Position numbers and translations under genes: made by a program. Of a stretch of DNA of 64,000 nt, positions 34,581-45,569 are shown one piece after another. This DNA comes from Metallyticus violacea (Eukaryota > Arthropoda > Insecta > Mantodea > Metallyticidae). Location: NCBI GenBank assembly GCA_030762175.1, contig CM060834.1, forward strand, positions 28,588,501-28,652,500, given 5' to 3'. Numbering within the stretch: the first letter of the stretch is position 1; each line of letters begins with the position of its first letter. Under the pieces are notes generated by a model. The model saw only the letters and a program-made list of their open reading frames with translations, had not been told where the DNA came from and did no database searches.

Positions 34581-35858
34581 CACTGTTCAAAACAATTAGA
34601 AGGACAAGAGTTTGAACGTGTGTATTGCTACCGTAGTTGAGATTAGGGTACTAAATATTTTTTTACAGAAAGATTAAACCTTTATTTAAGAGCATTGTAC
34701 GTCTTGTTTACTTATCATTTCATACAAGGATGCTGTAAGCGTCAGACAATGTTGTAAACTAAAGTGGTTTTCAACAATTAGCGTTGTTTGAAACTGACGT
34801 CCAGTGCCTGTGGTGAAAGGTTCACCTTTGTATTCTATCATTGCTGCAGGAAGGTTGAACTATTCGTGCAGTGTCTAAATCTGTTATTGGTTGAACATGG
34901 AAACACTTCCCTGAAATAGGTGCATACTCTAGGAAACCTGGCCAAGGTCGAACATCTGCCAGAGAAGACCAATGTGTAAGTCAATTGTGCTCTTCGGCGG
35001 CGCAGAGCTACTACTCGGGACCTCAAACATGATCTGGTACAAATGTAAACAAACTTAGAGAAGCAGGTTTAAGACAATGAAGATCTCATAAAGCCTCCAG
35101 ATTAACGTCAGCTCACAAGAGAACTGAACTGAGATTTGTTCAGCAACACAGCAACTAGCAGCCTCGTCACTGGCGCAATATGCAGTTTACAGCAGAATCT
35201 CGCTTTCGTCTACCTGGGTATCGTAACCTTGATGAACGTTTCACAGAAACTGCAGTTCAGGAAAGGGACAGATTTGGTGGTTGGTCAATCATGGTGTGAG
35301 ATGGTATCAGTATTGATCGTCGAACGGGCCTAACAGCGGTCAGAAACGGACTTAATGTTGTCATGTGCATTGTTGAAATGGTATTAGAGCATGTTATGCC
35401 TATTGCAGTTGGAATGGGACCCCGGTTTGTTTTGCAGCATGAGCCACCACGGCCACCCAACAGGAACTCCAAATTCCAACCATGGACAGGCCTGCTAGGA
35501 GTCCTGACCTTAACCTCATTGAGTAATTTATTGGATAAGCTGGAAAACGAGTACAAAGCAGTCCTGTAGTCCCTCAGACTCTTCGACAGCTTGCAAATGC
35601 CCTTATCGAAGAATGGGGGAACATCCCTCAAGAGGAGGTGATGAGCTTGCCTCGAAGATGTGAGGCAGTAATTCAGGCACCTGGAGGTCATACCAGATAC
35701 TGAAATGTTTCTTTATCTGCAAAATTGAAATTAATCAAAGGAGTTTCCACTTTAGTTTTCAACATTGTCTTTAATTTCGGCTTACATTATCCTTAAAAAT
35801 ATATATTACCTAAATACATATGTTCAAACTTTTGTCCCTCTAATTGTTTTGAACAGTA
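34581..35858 (+). mobile_element. Tc1-like transposon with near-perfect terminal inverted repeats
   Basis: 1278 bp, flanked by TA (34579-34580 and 35859-35860). The left end CACTGTTCAAAACAATTAGA and the right end read inward, ACTGTTCAAAACAATTAGAG, match closely over roughly 35 bp and include GGACAA-AGTTTGAAC. The length is slightly below classical Tc1 elements. The terminal repeats are far better preserved than those of the mariners nearby, so this is a comparatively young insertion. Confidence 0.95.
34970..35703 (+). pseudogene. Tc1-like transposase (degenerate)
   Basis: Pieces in order: a DNA-binding region remnant (RARTRDLKHDL, near 35000), RDRFGGWSIMV near 35265, a stop, DGISIDRRTGL, VLQHEPPRPPN where intact relatives have QHDNARPH (the catalytic Asp is changed to Glu-Pro text), SPDLNLIE near 35500-35525, then TLRQLANALIEEWGNIPQEE and a final PGGHTRY before TGA at 35701. 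Tc1 transposases typically end in GGHTRY. Stops and frameshifts make it inactive. The long minus-strand frame at 35257-35691 is its shadow. Confidence 0.9.
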
Positions 35859-36138
35859 TATGTAAATTTTCTTTCCTTTCTCAAGAATATTTTTATTTAG
35901 TTGGTTTAAAAATTAAAATAATATTTACTCTTAGTTATGGTTTTAATTAATAAAAAGCTTTTAGCATCTCAAAAGATGGCTGCCGTTTTCGGTGCCGTGT
36001 TATGATCGTGGTCTAAGTCTCACCCCATAGTTTAAAGTCGATGCACAAAATCAGATCTGTTGCTGTTAAAACACACGTACTGTTCGATACATTCATACGA
36101 ATAGTATTTTCTGCTGACTTATCTTGCGCAAATTCTTA

Positions 36139-36410
36139 CCGCCGCGGGTGGCCGAGGTCGTTAAGGCGCGGACTCGTAAGCTGGAGATCTGGGGTTCGAA
36201 TCCCGCCAGGACCGTCCTACCTGACTGGGTTTTTTTCCAGATTTTCCTCAGTCCTCATAAATGACAAATGCCGGGGAGGTATTCTAAACTTGGTTTCAAA
36301 CGTTTCCTTCCTTAAAAATGTATTTTCCTAATTTATCATATCTCATGTATTATCAGTGTCCACCATCTGTGGTGCCTCAGCAGTAAAAACGGGTGTTAAA
36401 TACTATCATC
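36139..36410 (+). mobile_element. SINE-A, well preserved
   Basis: One of the best copies. Head CCGCGGGTGGCCGAGGTCG with A-box, B-box GGTTCGAATCC, then body and tail AAAACGGGTGTTAAATA. The head resembles a Leu- or Ser-type tRNA (GGTGGCCGAG, GTTAAGGCG). The flanks share only an imperfect AAATTSTAC-like repeat. Confidence 0.95.
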
Positions 36411-36446
36411 TAAATTGTACTCTGTTACAGCAATGGTTTGGTTTAT

Positions 36447-36745
36447 TTATTTATTTATTTTGATTGATTTATTTATGGACGCTCTTTAACATCTCAGGTC
36501 ATCAGCGTCCCATTCAACTCAGGGCGTGAAACGGCCGACAAATTTTGCTCAGAGGCCTCTCTTTCATGCTTGAGGTTCTTTTTCGTGCCGTAAATGTACG
36601 ACACGGGGCCCACGGCTTTACTTCCCTTCCCTTCCGAAGGAAGCCACACTTAGGATTTTTACGCCCGAAAAAATCCATCGATCCTGGCCGCGTTCTTGGG
36701 TGTAGGAGGCATGTATGGTAACCACTACACCACCTGGACCGACAA
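36447..36745 (-). mobile_element. SINE-B with perfect 12-bp target duplication
   Basis: A 299-bp minus-strand copy flanked by GGTTTGGTTTAT at 36435-36446 and 36746-36757. The tail appears as (TTTA)n. The body has GGGCGTGAAACGGCCGACAA, CCTTCCGAAGGAAG and GGTAACCACTACACCACC. Part of the B-box region is deleted (GGCCGCGTTCTTGG instead of the GGATTCGAACCC text), so it could not be transcribed from its internal promoter as it stands. Confidence 0.95.
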
Positions 36746-36757
36746 GGTTTGGTTTAT

Positions 36758-37538
36758 GAAAACTACGCTTTTGCAACTTTTAAACTAGACGAGATATAAT
36801 TATCAGTACTCTAAATGAAGTTCATATTGAAAAAAAGCTTATTACATACTTAAAGACATAAGCAGAGAGTTTCATATCATGACATCTTGGATAGAAAAGT
36901 GTTGTTAAGTTGTCTCAGTTAATAATGCCGAATCCGCTTATATACTTCTAAATTTTGACCATAAAAGAAAACAAGAGTTCTTGTAAGCGTAATTCATGTT
37001 TGGATGATAATAAAGGAAGATAATAAGGAACAATATTTCACTATGTTGCACAAGCCACTGACACGCCTCAACATTGAATGCTTTAGAACTAAAATGGGCT
37101 TATTATTCCTACTTTTAACCTCCAAAAAGCGCCACAAAATAAAATTGAAATGCATAAAACTGTTGAAAACTTCTACGTAACTGTGCAACGTGTTCCACTT
37201 AACTGCAACCGCTGCCGCAGATATCCAATGGGGACATAATCTGTACATATAGACTGTCGGAAATGAGCGGAACGCAATTTCACGACGTATTTGGAACTTT
37301 CTCGCTATGGCCTACATACATGATGTAATTGATAGATTGCTAAACCGCATATTTTACCGAAGTTTAAGGCTGAGGGTCAATCAGAATTATAGCTGCACAC
37401 TTTGTATATGCTAATTACATTTGCTTGCAACCTCGCCTCATACAGGCAATTGCCTCTGTCGTGAAATAGTCTTGCTTAACTTGAGTCGAACCCGAGGCAA
37501 ACTACTGGAGCATTCGCCTTTTCAATGAAGCGTGACTC

Positions 37539-37539
<1 letters not shown>
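36758..37539. other. No gene recognised
   Basis: AT-rich. An 84-codon minus-strand frame at 36994-37248 has no identifiable domain. Confidence 0.5.
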
Positions 37540-37590
<51 letters not shown>

Positions 37591-37630
37591 GTTGTTGTTG
37601 TTGTTGTTGTTGTTGCTGTTGCTGTTATTG
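37540..37630. repeat. Compound (ATT)n(GTT)n microsatellite
   Basis: About 17 ATT units followed by GTT units with a few GCT interruptions. It produces an artefactual isoleucine/threonine frame on the minus strand. Confidence 0.97.
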
Positions 37631-38501
37631 TTGATTTGGAATACCTCCACAGATTATCGTAAACATTTCCACTAGTTAGTTCCAAAGGAATTATTGCAGT
37701 GTACCCTGAACTGTATTGTTATATACCGAATTTCGTTGAGGAAAAAAAAAAATTGCGACCGCTGAAGCGTTAACACGCGTAGATATTTCCTCATCTTCTA
37801 TTGACATAAAAGATGTACATTTATTTATATTACATCACAAGCATATTAGCAACGTTCTTCATTACTGTTTCAACATGAGCGATGAAATTGAATGCAGTCT
37901 TGTATCTGAGATATAAACAAACGGCATGCGGAAACACGCTCGATATTATCATTATAAACACTGTTGCCAATCTAGCAGTAATTTATTACAACTACAATAA
38001 CATTCCTCCTTTTGCTGTTTGGCATGTACATTCGCCGTTTTCTTCCGGTAAGGTAAAACTTGAGATGTGTATACTACAATGTCCATTTGTTCCCCTCCCG
38101 CACCCGCTCGTTTTGCTTAGCTTGATTACCTGTTCTATAAACTAATAACTAATATTATCAAAAGTTTGACAAAAATATTCTCCCTTCTATTACTGAGTCT
38201 CGATGTGTTTACTTAAATTTAATAAGTTTTGTTTAAATAGATTGCTAATGGTTAGGCTAGAACACTCCTGACTTCTTCCAGTGTGAAAGATCATTTGTTC
38301 GTTGCTACAAAAAACTAAGGAATTAAAAACTCAAGCAGTTAAATTGTCTATTTTACAAGATATATAAAATCAAACTTTACTTATCGCGGGAAAGAATGTC
38401 TCTATGAAGAATTGTATTGAAAGAAAACATCATAAAACAATACGAGTTTATCGGGTTTAAAAGAAACTCAATAGCCCCATTTCGCTTGAATACTTAATGG
38501 T
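37631..38501. other. No feature recognised
   Basis: AT-rich with an 87-codon frame (37882-38145) that I cannot assign. Confidence 0.5.
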
Positions 38502-38798
38502 TGATTTGCTATAATTGGCTCATTTACGGACGTTCTTTAACATCTCACGTCATCAGCGTCGCAATTGATTTAGGAAGTGAAACGGTCGATAAATTTTGCT
38601 CAGAGGCCTCTTCTTTCAGGCTTAATGTTCTTTTGCGTGTCGTAAATCTACGACACAGGACCCACGATATTACTTTCCTTCCGAAGGAAGCCATGCTTTG
38701 GAATTTGACCCTGAAAAAATCGATTCTTGCGGGAATTGAACCCGCGATCTTGGGCCTACGAAGCAAGTGCGGTAACCCTTAGACCACCAGGACCGACA
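38502..38798 (-). mobile_element. SINE-B, full-length
   Basis: A minus-strand copy with CATTTACGGACGTTC (tail side), TTTTGCTCAGAGGCCTC, CCTTCCGAAGGAAG, B-box complement GGAATTGAACCCGCGATC and A-box complement GGTAACCCTTAGACCACC, ending GGACCGACA. Confidence 0.92.
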
Positions 38799-39356
38799 TG
38801 GTGGTTGGTGTAGCATTTACCTAGAGACCAGGGACGTCTGAACTAAAATGTCTTAAAATGTATTAGGCCAGGCATGGTCCAACAGGCAGACCGTGAACCA
38901 TTTTTTTTTCTGGAACATGGAGAAAACAATTTGTTACGTTCCTTTAAAAATTCAAAATATGTTTGTAAGTAAATCTAGCACCCACATTTAGGCAAAATCC
39001 ATTCCTTCGTCCCTTCTGACTCCGTTCCGATTCTAAGAAAGCCACTGTGCTCTGCATTCTATGAACAGCAAAGTAACCTCAGCGCGAGGTCGCTTCAGTA
39101 CCAAGGTATCAAGGCGATAGCTTGATAATTCAGAACAGAACTAGGGATTACAGCTATTTCCATCTTCTTTCCTTGCATTTTCGGTTCTTTAACATTTGTC
39201 ACTTGCGAGTTAGCAGACGTGTATGAGCATAAACACTCTAGTTAACCACTTTTTGCGAGTTCACATACCACAAGTAATCACATATTATAATATAAATTTC
39301 ATTATAACTTAGTGATTCTATTTTAAGGCCGTAGAAATATTTTCACAGAAACAACA

Positions 39357-39359
<3 letters not shown>
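38799..39359. other. No gene; possible hAT-type end near 38868
   Basis: CCAGGCATGGTCCAACAGG resembles the start of some hAT non-autonomous elements, but no partner end was found. Nothing else is supported. Confidence 0.3.
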
Positions 39360-39409
<50 letters not shown>

Positions 39410-39500
39410 GTCTAATACACTGTGTTCCAAAGGATTTTCAATCACGGGCCCGATTGTTTTCCAAGAATCTACCCAGGGCCACAACAACAACAACAACAAC

Positions 39501-39552
<52 letters not shown>
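39360..39552. repeat. Two microsatellites, (AAT)n and (CAA)n(TAA)n, around 70 bp of unique DNA
   Basis: AAT units at 39360-39408, then GC-richer unique sequence containing TCACGGGCCCGATTG, then CAA and TAA units to about 39552. They create leucine- and tyrosine-run frames on the minus strand that are not genes. Confidence 0.95.
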
Positions 39553-39764
39553 CCATTATTATTGATTGATTAAAAATCATTTGGATCACAGTGTATTAAG
39601 CAATCCTGTCATAAGGTGAAAATGCATGTCAAAAGGTCTTAAACACTTGTAGCATTAGGAGTCGCCTCTTAACGAATTAATCTCTCATAGTAGAGAAACT
39701 TCAGGAAGGTCTCCAGGATATATAGGATCATATGAGGGAGGTTCTGGTTCCGTGTTTGGAGTAG

Positions 39765-39838
39765 GACACAGTAGCTCTGTTGGTTAGAGCATCAGCCCGG
39801 AAGGCTGAAGATTCTTGATTCGAATCTCGGCCTTGTTC
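39765..39838 (+). tRNA. tRNA-like pseudogene or SINE head
   Basis: A D-arm (GTAGCTCTGTTGGTTAGAGC), an anticodon arm (TCAGC CCGGAAG GCTGA, implied anticodon GGA) and a T-loop TTCGAATC are all present with correct spacing. The acceptor stem pairs poorly, the T-stem is weak and position 33 is C instead of U. It is therefore unlikely to be a working tRNA. It may be a third SINE family or a decayed tRNA copy. Confidence 0.45.
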
Positions 39839-39976
39839 CGAATTTTTCAAGTCTAATTCTTTATTTCCAACTTATATTCTACACTGGGCTAATGTGAAAT
39901 AACAATTTCCATGTATAAATCCAAAAATAATTCCTTTTTGTGTTCTACTAGGGAAAAATAGTATAAATTTTTATAA

Positions 39977-40402
39977 CAGTGGATATTTCCAACATTTACG
40001 CAATCATGCAGTTTAGGACAACACAAACTGCCAAAGGAAGGTCTGGGTTTATCGACAGAATGTGGGTATTATCAGTTTGGGAAGGATTACGACGATAAAC
40101 GACCCCATTATCGTTCCCATGTACAGAACGAGGACGTAGGAAGTTTTGACGACGACTGTCTGCTGTCGTGATTTAATGTGACTGAACTTTGCGATTTAAA
40201 TCGAACAACTTGGGTCAAGGATGCGCAAGATAAACGCGAGACGATTTCGTTGATTTATTCTAGAAGGGGAAGATTACAGAGTTATCTGAAATATTGCAAT
40301 GAAAGACTATATGACATCTACACATCTGAAATGTATGACAATAATTTAAGGAAAACATGTCAGAATATTATGGTTGGCAAATGTGACAATTACGAGCTAT
40401 AA
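39977..40402 (+). pseudogene. Unassigned protein-like frame with one stop
   Basis: 141 codons open from a TAA at 39974 to a TAA at 40400, with a single in-frame TGA at 40169. Before the stop: CSLGQHKLPKEGLGLSTECG, YYQFGKDYDDKRPHYRSHV, DVGSFDDDCLLS. After it: TELCDLNRTTWVKDAQDKRE, RGRLQSYLKYCNERLYDIY and RKTCQNIMVGKCDNYEL. The composition is charged, rich in Cys and Tyr, without membrane segments, and unlike the AT-rich surroundings. No family is recognised. It could be a decayed host gene, a viral remnant or an unclassified transposon protein. Confidence 0.35.
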
Positions 40403-40687
40403 TCAAGACAACTTTGCAAGTGGGACTAGTTGCTATGTTTAGGATCCAATGCAGAAGTTGTGCGTTGTTAAGTGGCGGTGTTCAAATGGCATCTGTGTTC
40501 AGCCAAACTGGATAGCTGTGCGGTAAATCTCACGGAAATTTGCGAGGCTGGCTTGACAAAAGACCACACCCTCGCAGTCGCAGCTATATCTACAGTGGCG
40601 TAATACGCTTATGCAATCTTTTCTCAGTGTGGTGACATGTACCAAAACGGATCTACGGCCACCACTCCTGGAGCAACTGTATTTTGT

Positions 40688-40744
40688 GATAATCAGAAAA
40701 ATAAGAAAGCTCCTGGCCCAGACAACATAAATAACGAATCAAAA
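40688..40744 (+). pseudogene. LINE reverse-transcriptase scrap
   Basis: The 19-codon frame QKNKKAPGPDNINNE is the conserved N-terminal reverse-transcriptase motif of non-LTR elements (usually KAPGPDGI-NE). It is cut off at 40747 by R1 copy b. No other part of that LINE is visible here. Confidence 0.5.
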
Positions 40745-40746
40745 TT

Positions 40747-40912
40747 CCGTCACGCAGGAGCTGAACTAGCGAATTCTTCAGCAATTTGAGTAACTATAAA
40801 ATCCATATTAAAATCTTATTAATTGGAATGGCATTACTGTGTGCTATTAAGGAAACAAAATTAGAATTCTCGAACCTTATAAGTATTACAAAAGAGAAAT
40901 TGCATTTTTAGA

Positions 40913-40944
<32 letters not shown>

Positions 40945-42035
40945 CATCATCATCATCATCATTAAACAAAAATTATTGATATACTATTAATTAACTTATG
41001 ATCACTAACAGACAAAGCTACACTGTGTGGATTTTAAATGTAACCATGTTTATGAACTGAGCTCTTTGTGTTATCTTTACATTCACTGAAATAGGGAAAA
41101 ATAAACAAATAAAATAAAGAACATTTCGAATTACATTTTGTATTTAAGAACATGATGTCCATATGTTTCAATAAAACAAAAACATTTTGCTATTTAGAAA
41201 CAATTACAATGTACAAAGAAAATATATACAATCAACAATATACAATCGAACGTGCCATCCATCGATTTTCATTGGGTTTGAATTTTAATTTAAATGTTAT
41301 TGTAGTAAATACAACGCAAACGTATTATGAAGTTCATTACAGAACGCTGTTACATATAAATATAAGTTTCAAACATATATAAAATTAATATTTCAAATTT
41401 GTTATCTTCACCCCAATGCTTTTGTTAAATATAAAATGCAAGCATCGTTACAAATATATTAAAACAATAGAGAAAAAATTAAACGCAAGAGTGCTTTTTA
41501 AATTTAGGTTTTCAAGTATACACCGCTACTCCTAAACGTCCAATTTCCCTAATTTTCAGAAAGTATTTTTTCTTATTTTATTTAAATTGTATATACCGGC
41601 TTTTATTGTGAAAAAAAATATTGGTGCCATTAGAGCGATTTTTAAATTTTGGTTTTCAGGAAACTCTCATTCCTAATGTTCCAATTTCCTTGATTTTCAG
41701 GAATTATTTTTGTATTATTTAAATGGTACATACCGAGTTTAGTTGCAAAAAAACAAATAATGGCGTTGCTAGAGAGCTGTTTAAATGTTGGGTTTAAGGT
41801 AAACCATCAATGTTAATAACTTTATTTTAATGAAATATATCGAGTTTTTTCGAGAAAAAAGAAAAATTGCGACCTCTAGGGCGTTAATGTGTCTGTGAAT
41901 TTTCATTGTCATTTTCGGCACCCTAGGTAGGAGATTTGAAGAATTTTTTCAGAAACCGTTTCATGGGAACAACCGCAATAGCTCCCTCTATTCCTTCGGA
42001 ATTCGCTAAAAGTGTCAGTTTTGAGTAGTGGGACC
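40747..42035 (+). repeat. R1 dispersed repeat, copy b
   Basis: Order: start module with CACGCAGGAGCTG, AACTAGCGAATTC and TACTGTGTGCTATTAAGG, a microsatellite of ATT then ATC units (40912-40963), the conserved middle with AACCATGTTTATGAACTGAG, then about three units of roughly 110-140 bp (ATTGGTGCCATTAGAGCG, ACATACCGAGTTTAGTTGC), ending TTTCATGGGAACAACCGC and CCTTCGGAATTCGCTAAAAG. The short frames inside it are not genes. Confidence 0.88.
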
Positions 42036-42286
42036 CCAAACATTATCGTTAATGGGCAAAAGTCCTTCCCAAAACTCAACTAAGTATGAGATCTGTGCAT
42101 GATAAGTGCCGAGAGGCATCACTTATTGAAAAGAGAAGAATAATTAATATTGTATAAACCGATAAAAACGTTAAAATAGCTGACATTCTAAAAATATACC
42201 TTTGTCAGATATAGGTGTGAGCTTAATGCGATATGATTGTATGAACATATGTCACGGCTTAATTAACTGTAGACACCTTGAACTAG

Positions 42287-42699
42287 CGACATCACAAAAT
42301 ATGGAGGGCTACTGCAGCCATGCAGGAGTACCGGGGGTTCTTGAAGGATTGTGTCAGATGTGATCAATATCATAATTAAGCAAATGAATATGAAGAATTT
42401 GATATTGAAGAAAATCTCCTAAATTCCGCAACCTTTGTAAGATTTGAACAATTCATTAATGCAGTTTTAATGGTAGCTGTGAGTAATTTTACTGATTGTC
42501 TAATAAATCGATTTTTATGGCATTGTCAATACGGACCTAAATGCTGGAAAATTTAGTGCTATCTCAGATAGCATTAAAATGTTCAGCTTTCACATTTCTC
42601 TCAGGGCTATTTGGAGAACAGCTATACAGTTGCCCTGGAGATATTTATGCAAACGTATTATCGCAACAGAGCGATAGGGAATCTCTCATGATGCAAGCC
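42287..42699 (+). pseudogene. Odorant-receptor-like pseudogene fragment
   Basis: Two frames continue each other. The first, 42287-42553, has one TAA at 42377 and reads MQEYRGFLKDCVRCDQYHN, then FDIEENLLNSATFVRFEQF and INAVLMVAVSNF. The second, 42541-42699, reads LSQIALKCSAFTFLSGLFG, EQLYSCPGDIYANVL and SQQSDRESLMMQA, stopping at TAG where CCS and HYD follow. The pattern (LKxCVxxHQ, a hydrophobic span, then a GD-x-ESxxLxxAxYxCxWYD-like motif) is that of the C-terminal half of insect seven-transmembrane odorant receptors. Flanking exons are not recognised. Stops and a frame change make it non-functional. Confidence 0.5.
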
Positions 42700-42759
42700 T
42701 AGTGCTGTTCTGCAACACACTATGATGATAGAGTGTCAGCAACTTGTGCAATCTTCTCA

Positions 42760-44131
42760 TCTAGCTCTGTCCGCTGCCAAGGAGTACCTGAACATTTGAA
42801 GCGCACGATCAAATTAAGGCTGTAGTAGTGTTTGGCAAGCAGGTGGACCACCGTGTGCAGTGTAAATCACTCGTGATGTTCCCCACCAATCTTTCTGAGA
42901 ACACCATCGCAAATAGCCGGAATTTCTTCTACTCTAACAGTGTTTGAAACAAACAAATACTGAATTTGAAAAAAAAATTTTTACATCCATCATAGACATT
43001 TATTTATTTATTTATTTTTTTGCATAACAGTATTTATTGTTGCTCAAAATCGTTAAAAAAATATTGCACTATGACATTAAGTACACAAAATCCCCGTAGT
43101 AATAATTACTTAATTAAAATATTGTCATCAACTGAATATTATGTTATTATAATATGAAGCAAGTAATTTATGTGTTACTGAAAACAAAACCAATCATCTT
43201 TTTCATTACAGAATAAACAATTGCAAAAGAAATAAAAAATTAATAAGTTAATACTTAAATGCATTAGTACAGTTATAAGCTGTTCTCAAATATATGGCAA
43301 CACAAAATTTTCTGAAACATTTGTAATATTTTTGCTATTTATCTAATATGATGAATGCATTTATTGATTACTAATATCTTTGCATAAAAATTTTTAATTT
43401 CTTTAATTTTACCTAAATAATTATTTAATCCTTGTCTTCGGTTCATTGGTTCATTGGCAGTTTCCCACTGGAATCTCCAGAAGATTTACGCTCACATATA
43501 CCTAATGCTATTTCGTATAAACTCCAATATAAGAAAAACAATCGACACTTCCATTTACAAAAGAAAATGCAATAAAACACCACAAATTATTCTCCAACTA
43601 TTAACTAATGAAATGATGTTAATAATGTTTGTGAACAATTAACCAGATATCCAATGTTAGTTATATGAGAAACGAACAAGTTATGGAATTGCATTTCTTT
43701 CATTCCCATTTGCGTTTAACATCGTGGCTGTATATGAAACAGGGATATATTTACATATATTTACATTATATTTACATAAGTAATTTACAAATATTCAAAG
43801 TATTTATTACTGTATATAATTTTGTATATTTTAAGTTTTATTACATTCTCATGAAGTCTCGCCGCATCATGAACATTTATTCTACAATGGTAGTAACATC
43901 GTAAAATTTTGGCATTAGTCACTTGTCAAAACTACTAGTCTAGCTGCTGTATCCGAGCGTCGAGAAGGTTGTTTCGGGGATATTTATTACTCCGTGAACT
44001 GTTTGTTGATGCGATTTTGTTTATGCGGCATGTATCTTAAATCGTATATTCAAACCAAGATGTAGCATTATGGTTACTACATTGAAAATAATCTCTATTA
44101 CCTAAAACAAAGTACAGTGTTGCACTAAATA
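42760..44131. other. No gene recognised
   Basis: AT-rich. Contains a (TTTA)n-like run near 43000 and ATTTACATATAT repeats near 43745-43790. Frames at 43454-43642 and 43665-43904 have no protein character that I can identify. Confidence 0.45.
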
Positions 44132-44299
44132 ATGTGCATAAAGAAGTACTATTTGGAAAATTCTTCGACAGAATTACAAAGACAAAGCCGAAACGTGGAA
44201 AATAATAACGCAAACAGTGAATGCGTTGGGGTTAATTACATCGAAGGAAACGTATATGTGGGGGACACATTTTGGGCAAACATCAAGAAAGCTACAATT
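44132..44299 (+). CDS. Possible coding exon, unknown protein
   Basis: An ATG opens 56 codons (MCIKKYYLENSSTELQRQSR, then NVENNNANSECVGVNYIEG and NVYVGDTFWANIKK) that reach a consensus donor GTAAGTGC at 44300. A CAG acceptor-like site lies a little upstream of the ATG. The composition looks protein-like, but no family is recognised and no second exon was found. It may be chance. Confidence 0.2.
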
Positions 44300-44329
44300 G
44301 TAAGTGCTTTTATTCGACATTCATATTAG

Positions 44330-45569
44330 CTACACATATATTGGTGTAAGTAGCTCAGTTTCTGTAGTATTTTAGGAGAAAATAGATAATTAAAAAATTA
44401 CGGGAATGAATGGTGGATTTGAGACAACATATTGCATAAATAAATCTTAATGAGCTTTACAATTAAAATTCCTCGAGTTTAATTCATAGAATCATTACCT
44501 AATCTAAAATATATACACTAGTATATAAATTCACTATTCGAGATTCATGGATAATAGTTAGCAATACACAATATTACCAGAGCACAGAACACTGGTAAAA
44601 CGAAATCGCATAGTGATAATATAAGTCTGCCACACTAGTAACTAGTAGTTTACGCTAATAAGTTCTAGAAACACGCACTTGTAAAATAAACAAGTGATAC
44701 TGGCATGGGGACTAGTTTTACTAGATCATGAGCTTCGTGAAACACGACTCTGATCTTAAATTTAAAATTCCCCAATCTCTCATATCCGTCCTAACTTATC
44801 CCACTATGGTGAAAGAAACTATCCTCTCCATAATTTTGTTTGTTCACATTACAAAATACAACGCCAAATATTATCCGATTCGCAACACATTGAATATTTT
44901 TCTTTTAAAGATCTCTTTCCTATCCCCTTAAGCATTTACTCCGGTTCTGAACCATGCTATCCGTTTTCCATCTCCATTTATCACAGACTTTTACATCACT
45001 CTGTACATACATGCCAGTCAATCGACGTTGAGACTCATACAACCAGAAAGCTGCTACTGTTGATGGTGATGATGAAAATTGTAATCACTAGCGTAAAGAT
45101 ACCTTTAAAAAAAAATAACAGACAGAAACATTAATCATGAAGTCGGTGGCTTCTTGTACAATCCTCCATAGAGATTTGCAGAAGATATCTTTTATCTTCA
45201 ACACCTAGCTTCTCTTTAGTATGGGGCTTACAATTGTTACAGACTAAGTATGTCTTTCACATGTTTCGCGTCCATCAGCTGATGCGTTCCAGTGGAAGTG
45301 GTGGGCACACGAAAGGATATCACAAAAGGAAGCGAGAGATAGGAAGTGGTTAAATGATTCACTCGACACTTGCTCTGAGAGAGTGACACCAACAGATTTT
45401 GGTTTTAAAGTATTGCATGTATAATAACTGCAGCATAAAATATTTATTACCCTTGTAACAGATTTTCTCTGGTTCTAATCCAAGTGAGTACGGAATCCAT
45501 TACCAACTTAAGGCACAGGGTTTGAATGAAAGCTGACTTCATAACATTATTTCTGTTTGGGTAGAATTG
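44330..45569. other. No feature recognised
   Basis: Ordinary AT-rich sequence. Confidence 0.5.

Noticed and set aside
35257..35691. 144-codon minus-strand open frame, the longest in the window
   Set aside because: It lies exactly antisense to the Tc1-like transposase (ALIEEWGNIPQEE region); it is a shadow frame.
38868..39260. hAT-type non-autonomous element starting CCAGGCATGGTCCAAC
   Set aside because: One plausible end only; no matching terminus or 8-bp duplication.
39765..39838. Functional tRNA-Ser (GGA)
   Set aside because: Good D- and anticodon arms, but mismatched acceptor and T stems and C at position 33; kept only as a tRNA-like pseudogene.
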